A DNA stretch of 40,583 nt from an uncultured Clostridia bacterium (GTDB taxonomy: Bacteria; Bacillota; Clostridia; Lachnospirales; CAG-274). A model generated the notes under the pieces. It saw nothing but the letters and a program-made list of their open reading frames with translations. It was not told the origin of the DNA and made no database searches. Position 1 is the stretch's first letter. The number at the start of each line of letters is the position of its first letter. Shown here one piece after another: positions 19,722 through 27,393 of this stretch. Both the position numbers and the translations under genes were made by a program. The stretch spans positions 1-40,583 of the forward strand of contig CANRNM010000005.1 of NCBI GenBank assembly GCA_947631975.1, read 5' to 3'.

Positions 19722-20057
19722 TTAAAAAGCATTTTTAATGTGCTCTATGCGGTTTCCCAGTATTTCTATAACATCAAAGCGCATATCGCAGTCAAGCTTA
19801 TTTTCTACTATATACATCTGCGCAGTCCTTCTTATCTGTCTTTGCTTGAAGGGCGTTACAGCCTCTCTGGGCAGTCCCTTTGAGGTGTTGTTTCTGTATT
19901 TTACCTCCAAAAAGACAACATAGCCGCCTTTTTTTGCAATTATGTCTATTTCGCCCGTTTTGCGGGCATAGTTGGTTTCGAGTATGCTGTAAAACCTGTG
20001 TTTAAGATATTTTACAGCCCTTTCCTCGCCCATTTTCCCCGTTTGTCTGTTATTCAT
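19722..20057 (-). CDS. YraN family protein
   Basis: GKMGEERAVKYL...TGEIDIIAKKGGYVVFLEVKYR motifs. Confidence 0.92.
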   Translation of the reverse strand: MNNRQTGKMGEERAVKYLKHRFYSILETNYARKTGEIDIIAKKGGYVVFLEVKYRNNTSKGLPREAVTPFKQRQIRRTAQMYIVENKLDCDMRFDVIEILGNRIEHIKNAF

Positions 20058-20814
20058 AAAACTTATGCGTAAAGCTCCTTCTGTGTATATCGCAGAGACC
20101 GTATTTTACAATGGCTTCTTCGTGCTCCCTTGTGCCGTAGCCTACATTTTTTTCAAAGCCGTATTGAGGGTATTTCTTGGCATATTCGCGCATCATTCGG
20201 TCTCTCGTAACCTTAGCTATGATGCTGGCTGCGCCTATGGATATGCTCTTGGCATCGCCCTTTATTATAGCCTCCTGCGGTATGTCAACATCGGGTATGG
20301 TAACGGCGTCCACAAGGAGCTGTTGAGGCTTAACGGGCATATTCTGCAAGGCTATGCGCATGGCTTTGTATGTCGCCTGCAAAATATTCAGCCTGTCTAT
20401 TTTGTTATTGTCCACAATGCCTATACCTATTGAAACGGCTTTTTCTTTTATTATGTCAAAGAGCTCATCGCGTTTTTTTTCGGAAAGCTTTTTGCTGTCG
20501 TTTATGCCCTCTATGACACAGCCCGAGGGAAGTATGACGCAGGAGGCGACTACGGGACCCGCGTAAGGACCTCTGCCCACCTCGTCTATACCGCCTATGT
20601 ATTCCAAGCCCATAGAGCGGTATTTCTTTTCATATAGCGTTATGCTCTCCAGCCTTTCAAGCTCCTTTTGGTGCTTATTGATGAGCCTGCGGGCGCTTGA
20701 AACAAGCTTCTGCACGCCCGAACGGCTGTCAGAGCCGTATCTTGAGCAAAAATCCTCCAGCCCTTCAAGGGCTGTGTTATTAAGTTCCCGCTTTATTTCG
20801 GTTATGGACAACAT
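20050..20814 (-). CDS. rnhB: Ribonuclease HII
   Basis: GGIDEVGRGPYAGPVVASCVIL, NDSKKLS, SIIAKVTRDRMM motifs; RBS aaggag supports ATG at 20814. Confidence 0.95.
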   Translation of the reverse strand: MLSITEIKRELNNTALEGLEDFCSRYGSDSRSGVQKLVSSARRLINKHQKELERLESITLYEKKYRSMGLEYIGGIDEVGRGPYAGPVVASCVILPSGCVIEGINDSKKLSEKKRDELFDIIKEKAVSIGIGIVDNNKIDRLNILQATYKAMRIALQNMPVKPQQLLVDAVTIPDVDIPQEAIIKGDAKSISIGAASIIAKVTRDRMMREYAKKYPQYGFEKNVGYGTREHEEAIVKYGLCDIHRRSFTHKFYE

Positions 20815-20846
20815 AGACTGCTCCTTATACATAAATAATCAGTATA

Positions 20847-20875
20847 ATTATACTATAAAATACAATTTTTTTCAA
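20847..20875 (-). promoter_or_regulatory. Sigma-A-type promoter for the rnhB-to-guaA gene array
   Basis: Minus strand TTGAAA - 17 nt - TATAAT, about 33 nt upstream of the rnhB start. Confidence 0.7.
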
Positions 20876-20952
20876 TAGAAATAGCCCATAAAAACAAATT
20901 AACATAAAAAAATAAAATGCATAGATTAAATTATAGCTTAACTTCGGTGAGA

Positions 20953-21960
20953 ATGATGGATGTTATATTAAAAAAATCCGCCAAAACAGCGGACAGCAGA
21001 ATAAAATACAGTCTGGATATAATAGACAGCGTAGTTGAGGAAAGGCAGACAGGCACAGGCGCAGCGTATGACAATCCAATGGTATATACTCATATAAACA
21101 ACGCTAAAAAAGCCGTTAAATGCGGAGATATGCCCTACAGCGGAAAGGGCGTGGGCATTGCTTTTCTGGATACCGGCATTTGCCGTATACCCGACTTCGG
21201 CAAAAGGATAGTGTGCTTCAGGGATTTTTTGAACGGCAAAAAAAATATGTACGATGACAACGGACACGGAACACATGTTACGGGCATAGCCTCGGGCGGA
21301 GGATATTACAAGGGCATGGCTCCGCAGTCGGATATTATAATGCTTAAGGTGCTTAACAGCAGCGGACAGGGAAATGCCTCGGATGTTATAGCGGGCATAC
21401 AGTGGATAGCCAATAACCGCAGAAAATATAATATAAAAATAGTAAATATGTCGATAGGCACTTCCTCGCCCGTGAATAACGACCCTCTTGTGGACGCTGT
21501 GGAGAGGCTGTGGGATATGGGTATTGTTGTGGTAACGGCGGCAGGAAACAACGGACCTTCGCCGGGAAGCATATCCTCGCCCGGAACAAGCCGAAAGGTA
21601 ATAACGGTGGCTTCGTCGGACGACGAGAAGGACAGCGGTATATTCTCGGGCAGAGGACCTACAAGGGACTGCATAATAAAGCCCGATATACTTGCGCCCG
21701 GGAGCAATATAACATCGTGCAGGCGCACTGCGGGAACATATAGAAAGCTAAGCGGAACATCCATGTCGGCGCCTATAATAAGCGGAGCAATAGCTCTTTT
21801 GCTGGAAAAGGAGCCCGAGCTTTGTCCGGACGATGTGAAGTATATGCTCAAGCTTTCATCGGACACGCTGAATATGCCGCCCAACAGACAGGGCTGGGGA
21901 ATGTTGAATGTAGAAAAGCTTATTAATATGGAGGCTGTGTATGTCAGAAATAAAGGATAG
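20953..21960 (+). CDS. S8 family serine peptidase (subtilase)
   Basis: Asp AFLDTGI, His NGHGTHVTGIASG, Ser GTSMSAPIISGA catalytic motifs; start at 20953/20956 more likely than 20917. Confidence 0.93.
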   Translation: MMDVILKKSAKTADSRIKYSLDIIDSVVEERQTGTGAAYDNPMVYTHINNAKKAVKCGDMPYSGKGVGIAFLDTGICRIPDFGKRIVCFRDFLNGKKNMYDDNGHGTHVTGIASGGGYYKGMAPQSDIIMLKVLNSSGQGNASDVIAGIQWIANNRRKYNIKIVNMSIGTSSPVNNDPLVDAVERLWDMGIVVVTAAGNNGPSPGSISSPGTSRKVITVASSDDEKDSGIFSGRGPTRDCIIKPDILAPGSNITSCRRTAGTYRKLSGTSMSAPIISGAIALLLEKEPELCPDDVKYMLKLSSDTLNMPPNRQGWGMLNVEKLINMEAVYVRNKG

Positions 21961-22081
21961 CACCATACATGAGGACGGTATATATGATATTGACAAAAGC
22001 TGCAGGATGGGCATATTTGCCATGGACGCGGAGGAAAGACTTATTTTTGCGCTGATGGCGGTGTTTTTACTTGTGAGATAA
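21941..22081 (+). CDS. 46-aa mini-protein with C-terminal hydrophobic helix, overlapping the subtilase 3' end
   Basis: Hand-translated: MSEIKDSTIHEDGIYDIDKSCRMGIFAMDAEERLIFALMAVFLLVR*; GGAGG 5-6 nt upstream of ATG; absent from the ORF track because of its length. Confidence 0.6.
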   Translation: MSEIKDSTIHEDGIYDIDKSCRMGIFAMDAEERLIFALMAVFLLVR

Positions 22082-22086
22082 AATGC

Positions 22087-22135
22087 GGGCGTGCAATGCA
22101 CGCCCCTACAAGTAATTAGTTCACATAGTGGTTCA
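22087..22135 (+). repeat. Intergenic palindromic repeat, copy 1
   Basis: GGGCGTGCA-A-TGCACGCCC-CTACAAGTAATTAGTTCACATAGTGGTT. Confidence 0.8.
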
Positions 22136-22161
22136 TAACATTTTTTTATGATTTTAATTTT

Positions 22162-23148
22162 TTAAAAGTTCTCCATACAGCTGCCATACCATCTATGCAT
22201 GCCGTCGCAGATATTTATTTTAAGCTCTTTATCAAAAAGTCTGTAGCACCTATTGGCTATTTCGAGCTGTTCAAGCACGCCGTCTATACCTCTTGTGCCG
22301 TTGAGGTTGTCGTCCTTGCCCGTTTCGATATATATATCCTTGGGAGCGCAGAGCGCAAGCAGGTCTCCCATATCGGCATAAAGCCACATGAGGGGCACGA
22401 AGTTGCAGCCGCAGCGGTTTGTGTATATGAGCGTATCCTTATAGCTATGGAGAAAACCGCTCACTACCGCTCTTGATATGCGTTCATCCATAACGGCGAG
22501 CCAAAGCGAAGCTTGTCCGCCGCCCGAAAATCCGCAGCAGCTTATGTCCTTAAAGCCCAGAGAGCTTATATATTCGCAAAGGCGCATATTTTCAAAGAGT
22601 ATAACGCCCTGGAGGCTCATGCCCAGGCTTATGAGGGCGTTATTTATGTCGTTGCACTCGGCTGTGGTATCGTCATAGATTCCGAGCGTTCTCTCGCCTG
22701 CGCCCAGAAGGTCGGGTATGAAAACGGTATAGCCCTTGTCGGCAAACTCAAATGCATAGGTATATGAAAAACGCTCTATGTTTGGAGTGCAGTCCACGGA
22801 CGCCTTGCCCGCAAGCCCCTCCTTGCCCTCGCTTCCGTGGCCGTGCAGAGCTATGACAGCCTTGCCGTTGTATTTATTGGAGCTTAGTATATAAAAAGGC
22901 ATTGTGAGCCCCTGAATAGTATCTATTGTACATCTTTGGAGAACATAGCCGTTTGTGGTCTCGGGCTCGTTTTTTTGGACATTGAAGGGAGCGCCCTGCA
23001 TTTTGTCCGCGCCCAATATTCCGAGCAGAGTTTTTTTTGCGTTCTCCGCATATATTTTATATTCCTCCTGCGTTTTGCCCGAAAATCTGAGCTTGGGAAC
23101 GGCAGGAATTCTATTTTCAATAAATTCAAAGCCATTTATTGCTGACAT
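22162..23148 (-). CDS. Alpha/beta hydrolase (acetyl-xylan-esterase/dienelactone-hydrolase-like)
   Basis: ALHGHGSEGKEG, CCGFSGGGQASLWLA nucleophile elbow, C-terminal DGMHRWYG. Confidence 0.85.
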   Translation of the reverse strand: MSAINGFEFIENRIPAVPKLRFSGKTQEEYKIYAENAKKTLLGILGADKMQGAPFNVQKNEPETTNGYVLQRCTIDTIQGLTMPFYILSSNKYNGKAVIALHGHGSEGKEGLAGKASVDCTPNIERFSYTYAFEFADKGYTVFIPDLLGAGERTLGIYDDTTAECNDINNALISLGMSLQGVILFENMRLCEYISSLGFKDISCCGFSGGGQASLWLAVMDERISRAVVSGFLHSYKDTLIYTNRCGCNFVPLMWLYADMGDLLALCAPKDIYIETGKDDNLNGTRGIDGVLEQLEIANRCYRLFDKELKINICDGMHRWYGSCMENF

Positions 23149-23177
23149 TATCATTCACCTCTCCGACTAAAAACCCA

Positions 23178-23208
23178 AAAAGAGCTTTTGCTAGGCAAAA
23201 GCTCTTTT
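23178..23208. terminator. Terminator after the sugar ABC operon
   Basis: AAAAGAGCTTTTGC-TAG-GCAAAAGCTCTTTT, perfect 14-bp stem; minus strand followed by a T-rich tract. Confidence 0.88.
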
Positions 23209-23230
23209 ATAGGTTATGTATAACTAAGCA

Positions 23231-24127
23231 TTATTCCTTAACAGCACCCATAGTTACACCTGTCATGAAATACTTCTGGCAGAATGGGTAAATAAACATG
23301 AACGGAACAACGGATACGATAACGGCTGCACTCTTAAGAGTGTTAACATTGATCTTTGTACCCTCGCTTGCATCCTGCTTATCCTGGAAAAGGTCTCTCA
23401 GCTTGTACTGGAAGTTGTACTTATCACTTGACTTGATGTAAATTACATAGTGGAAGTACTCTGACCATGCAGCAACGGCGAAGAATAAGCCGATGGATGC
23501 AAGAGCAGCCTTTGAAAGAGGAAGAACTATCTTGATGAATATACCCATGGGGGTACAGCCATCTATCTCCGCAGCCTCAAACAAGCTGGCAGGGATACCC
23601 TCGAAGAAACTTCTCATAAGTACCAGGTTGTAAACATTCATTGATGTAGGAACGATAACAGCCCAGATAGAGTCAAGTAAGCCTACTCTCTTCATAACAA
23701 GGAATGTGGGGATAAGACCGCCGTTGAATATCATTGTGAAGAGTAATAAGTAACCGAATAACTTAACGCCGGGCATATCTCTCTGGATAAGAACATATGC
23801 GCCAAGAGTAGATATTAAAAGTCCTAAGAATGTTGTAAGCAATGTTGTGTAAACCGATACCCAGAACGGATGATAAAGTGCGGGGTCGGTTATGATCCTC
23901 TTGTAAGCTATAACATTGAACCATGCGTTCTTGCCCGTTTCGGGATCTAAGCCTCTGGGTAAAAGGTTAAGACCGTAAACAGTCTGGTTTACCATAGAGT
24001 CGCAGAAGATCTTGTAAATGGGTATGATCATTACAGCCATTAAGAGAATAAAGAATATTGTGTTGAACAATACGAACCAAGAACGGGCAGCGTATTGTGG
24101 ATTGAATAAATTAAACTTTTTCTTCAT
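23231..24127 (-). CDS. Carbohydrate ABC transporter permease (LplC/YtcP-like)
   Basis: EAAEIDGCTPMGIFIKIVLPLSKAALASIGLF EAA motif; about 6 TM. Confidence 0.92.
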   Translation of the reverse strand: MKKKFNLFNPQYAARSWFVLFNTIFFILLMAVMIIPIYKIFCDSMVNQTVYGLNLLPRGLDPETGKNAWFNVIAYKRIITDPALYHPFWVSVYTTLLTTFLGLLISTLGAYVLIQRDMPGVKLFGYLLLFTMIFNGGLIPTFLVMKRVGLLDSIWAVIVPTSMNVYNLVLMRSFFEGIPASLFEAAEIDGCTPMGIFIKIVLPLSKAALASIGLFFAVAAWSEYFHYVIYIKSSDKYNFQYKLRDLFQDKQDASEGTKINVNTLKSAAVIVSVVPFMFIYPFCQKYFMTGVTMGAVKE

Positions 24128-24148
24128 AATTCCTCAAACGCTCCTTTC

Positions 24149-25153
24149 TTATACGATACCGTAGCCTCTTACCTTCTTGCTGATAACATCAGAAGCAGAT
24201 ACGAGAACAAGCGATACTACAGACTTGAACAGACCGATAGCTGTTGAGTAACCATAGTCGTTACCAACGATACCAACACGGTAAACGTAAGTCTGGATAA
24301 CATCAGATACATCATAAACAAGTGAGTTGTAAAGTACGAAGACTGACTCGAAGATATTCATGATCTTTGCAAGATTGAGGATGAATACAACGAGGATAGT
24401 ATCCATAAGTGAAGGAACAGTTATGTACCAAGTCTGCTTGAATCTGTTTGCGCCGTCGATCTCGGCAGCCTCGTATAAGTCGGGGCTGATGCTTGAGAGA
24501 GCTGCAAGGTAGATAATGGTACCCCAACCTGTCTCCTTCCAACGGTTCATAATGTACCATACTACTCGCCACCACTTTCCTTCTGTAAGGAAGTCGATGG
24601 GTACATAAGGATCGTTGTGGAATAAGTTGTAAATCTTAGCTACGATAGCATTAACGAAGCCCATGTTGGATGTGTCGGCACCCGTTGCATCAGTACCTGC
24701 CGATAAGATCAGCATGAAGATAGATGCTGCAACAACCCATGAAAGGAAGTGAGGAAGATAAAGCACAGTCTGTACTATCTTCTTGCCCCACGCATTGCCT
24801 ATTTCGTTAATGAGAAGAGCTATAACAACTGTAAGAACAGTTGCGAATACTAAGTTGAAGAAGCTCAGCACGATAGTATTTCTGAAAGCTGAGTGGAACG
24901 GGTCTGATGTAAACAATCTCTGGAAGTTGCCCCAGCCTGTTGAATAATCGGGACCCAAGCGGAGTGTGATCTGCTTTAACTTATAGGTAGACCAAGCATA
25001 TCTTACACCAAGCATTGGCCAGTAGAAGAATATAAGAAGAACTACTGCTACCGGCAAGAACATAAGGTAAAACCATCTGTATTTAAACATACGCTGACCT
25101 ATGCTAGGTTTATTAACTATAACATGGTCAAAGTTATCGTTATTATTTGCCAT
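24149..25153 (-). CDS. ABC transporter permease (LplB-like)
   Basis: EAAEIDGANRFKQTWYITVPSLMDTILVVFIL EAA motif. Confidence 0.92.
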   Translation of the reverse strand: MANNNDNFDHVIVNKPSIGQRMFKYRWFYLMFLPVAVVLLIFFYWPMLGVRYAWSTYKLKQITLRLGPDYSTGWGNFQRLFTSDPFHSAFRNTIVLSFFNLVFATVLTVVIALLINEIGNAWGKKIVQTVLYLPHFLSWVVAASIFMLILSAGTDATGADTSNMGFVNAIVAKIYNLFHNDPYVPIDFLTEGKWWRVVWYIMNRWKETGWGTIIYLAALSSISPDLYEAAEIDGANRFKQTWYITVPSLMDTILVVFILNLAKIMNIFESVFVLYNSLVYDVSDVIQTYVYRVGIVGNDYGYSTAIGLFKSVVSLVLVSASDVISKKVRGYGIV

Positions 25154-25180
25154 TTTTTAACCATCCTTTCGGGTAAAATT

Positions 25181-26752
25181 TTACTCAGCCTCGTCAGCTG
25201 CATCAGCCGCATCCTCGGATGAACTTCCCTTAGCCTTTGCCTCGGCTTCCGCCTCAGCTGCAAGGTTAGCCTCACTGTTAAGGTCATCAAGGATAGCGTT
25301 TGCATAGTAGCCGCCCTTTTCCTCGTAATACTGCATAGCCTCGTCTACAGTCTGCTTGCCTGTAACGGCATTTGCAACTACAACGTTTCTTACAACGTTA
25401 AGATCGGCAAGGTTCTGAGAAATAGTATCGTTTACAACAGGAACCTTAGCAAATGTTCTGTGCTGTCTGTAGATCTCAAGAGATTCCTTAACCATAGGAT
25501 CAAGAGGAATAGGATCGTTCCACTCTGTGATAGTAAGCTCGGGAGCGAACATAGACTTCTCAACCTTGTTGTCGGGGTCTACGATGTAAGGCAGAGCCTC
25601 GCATGAGCCATCGGGATTATACTTATAGTGAATGTCCTTAACGCCGTGTGTGAAGAGCATCTGACCTTCGCCGCCGTCATGTGAGTAAAGCAGGAAGTAC
25701 TTGAATATAGCTGCCTTCTTGGGAGCGTAAACAGACATTGCAAGAGCGGTTGGAACTCTCTCTGTATAGCCGTTTGCTTCCTCGATGGGAGGAATCGCAA
25801 CAAGCTGACCTTCGTTCATTGAACGCTGGAGCTTTAATGACCACATACCTGCCCAGTAGTTGAATGCACCAACTAAGCCGGAACCAAGCTTATCTCTGCA
25901 AGTAGATGTCTTGTTTGTAACTATCTCGGCGTCGATAAGACCTTCCTGATATGCATCGCGAAGTCTCTCGATAGCCTTAACCATTGCGGGCTCGCCGAAG
26001 CCGTCAACATACTTGCCTGTTGCCTCGTCCTTATAGATATCGGGAACTGCGTCCTGATAGAACTCTCTTAAGTAGATGTCATAAGGAGTCTCTGTGTTAA
26101 GGAGACCTGCGGCAGTGATAGGAATAGCTCCGCCGCCTCTCTGCTTGAAGGCTCTCAGCATATTGATGAACTCGTCATAGTTCTTGGGAGCCTGGAGACC
26201 TGCTGCGTCTAACCAGTCCTGTCTTACATAGGTGATGGTACCGTTACCTGCTGCCATCGGGAAGCCGTAAAGCTCGCCGTTTATTCTGAGGGCGTCGATA
26301 TAATCCTCGTCGATTATGTTAACGCAGTTTACGCCCTGAGCGCCCTGTGCAGCCTGCTCCTTAGACTTTTCCCATGCTTCCGTCATATCCCAGAGAGCGC
26401 CTGAGTTGGCAAGCTCGGGATAGTAAGTGGAACCCATCTCGATGATGTCGGCAGGCTCCTCGCTTGCGAAGGAAAGCGTAACCTTCTCATAATACTTTGC
26501 GTGGTCGGGCTTTTCAAATGTAAGCTTGATGCCCGTCTGCTTTTCGTATTCATCACAAACAGCCTGAAGTCCGTTTTCCTCTGTGATGGTGGTATCTACC
26601 ATCATTGAAATTTCGTCGGGCTTATCATCGGGGTCGCCGTATTCAAGGTCTATTTCCGCACTGTCTCCGCTGCCATTACATCCAGCGAGACCGGCAACCA
26701 TGACCATTGATAAGCCTAAAGCTGAAACACGCTTTAAAACGTTCTTTTTCAT
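25181..26752 (-). CDS. Extracellular solute-binding lipoprotein (LplA-like) with acidic Ala/Glu-rich C-terminal tail
   Basis: Lipobox VAGLAGCNGSG; family-1-type SBP; tail NLAAEAEAEAKAKGSSSEDAADAADEAE. Confidence 0.92.
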   Translation of the reverse strand: MKKNVLKRVSALGLSMVMVAGLAGCNGSGDSAEIDLEYGDPDDKPDEISMMVDTTITEENGLQAVCDEYEKQTGIKLTFEKPDHAKYYEKVTLSFASEEPADIIEMGSTYYPELANSGALWDMTEAWEKSKEQAAQGAQGVNCVNIIDEDYIDALRINGELYGFPMAAGNGTITYVRQDWLDAAGLQAPKNYDEFINMLRAFKQRGGGAIPITAAGLLNTETPYDIYLREFYQDAVPDIYKDEATGKYVDGFGEPAMVKAIERLRDAYQEGLIDAEIVTNKTSTCRDKLGSGLVGAFNYWAGMWSLKLQRSMNEGQLVAIPPIEEANGYTERVPTALAMSVYAPKKAAIFKYFLLYSHDGGEGQMLFTHGVKDIHYKYNPDGSCEALPYIVDPDNKVEKSMFAPELTITEWNDPIPLDPMVKESLEIYRQHRTFAKVPVVNDTISQNLADLNVVRNVVVANAVTGKQTVDEAMQYYEEKGGYYANAILDDLNSEANLAAEAEAEAKAKGSSSEDAADAADEAE

Positions 26753-26978
26753 GGAAATCCTCCTTTATATATTATATGTTAATTATATATAGCTTATTGT
26801 CTGCACTCACTCACTTTGCAGACCCTTGGCATGAATAATGCTCTCACTTATGACAACAGCCTTCTGTAACTTATCTAAAAAACTTCCAAACAAGCCACCA
26901 GATGACCCCTGTTTATTGTGAAAAACGCCTAACAGCATTATTCCCGCCCGACAGGCAAACTATATTATTAATCTTTGT
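26753..26978 (-). promoter_or_regulatory. Long (~226 nt) potentially structured 5' leader of the sugar ABC operon
   Basis: Paired arms 26934-26943 / 26833-26842 (GAAUAAUGCU/AGCAUUAUUC), hairpin 26799-26823 (GUCUGCA/UGCAGAC), internal hairpin AAACA...UGUUU. Confidence 0.5.
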
Positions 26979-26984
26979 AAAGAT

Positions 26985-27014
26985 ATTATAGCACATTTTA
27001 TTATCAATTGTAAA
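26985..27014 (-). promoter_or_regulatory. Promoter of the sugar ABC operon
   Basis: Minus strand TTTACA - 18 nt - TGcTATAAT (extended -10). Confidence 0.7.
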
Positions 27015-27195
27015 GGTTTTTTTCCAAATTTTTTAGCAATTTTAACAAGAGATTTTTAAACACTGCTCTTAGAGTGCTTAATTTTAACAATACAAGCGAT
27101 GTTTTATTGTAAATTTTGCATATTTGTGCAGTTTTGATTGTTAAAAATATAACAAAATTTGCGGTGTATTACACTATATATAGTAGAAATTTAAA

Positions 27196-27222
27196 AAATC
27201 CGCACAACATCTGTGCGGATTT
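27196..27222 (-). terminator. Terminator downstream of polC
   Basis: AAATCCGCAC-AACATCT-GTGCGGATTT 10-bp stem; on the minus strand followed by TTTTTT. Confidence 0.85.
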
Positions 27223-27261
27223 CGGTCTGCCGAAAAAATCAAAATATAAAATATTGCAAAC

Positions 27262-27320
27262 GGGCGGGCAATGCCCGCCCCTACAAGTGATTAGCTCACA
27301 TAGTGGTTTGTAGGGGGCGT
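27262..27320. repeat. Intergenic palindromic repeat, copy 2, with partial inverted half
   Basis: GGGCGGGCA-A-TGCCCGCCC-CTACAAGTGATTAGCTCACATAGTGGT-TTGTAGGGGGCG. Confidence 0.8.
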
Positions 27321-27393
27321 GCCTCGGTTGCATGGGTAAGCATTTGGGGAGCAGTCTCCATCTACTACCAAGTATGGGTTATGCGGGCTTGTT

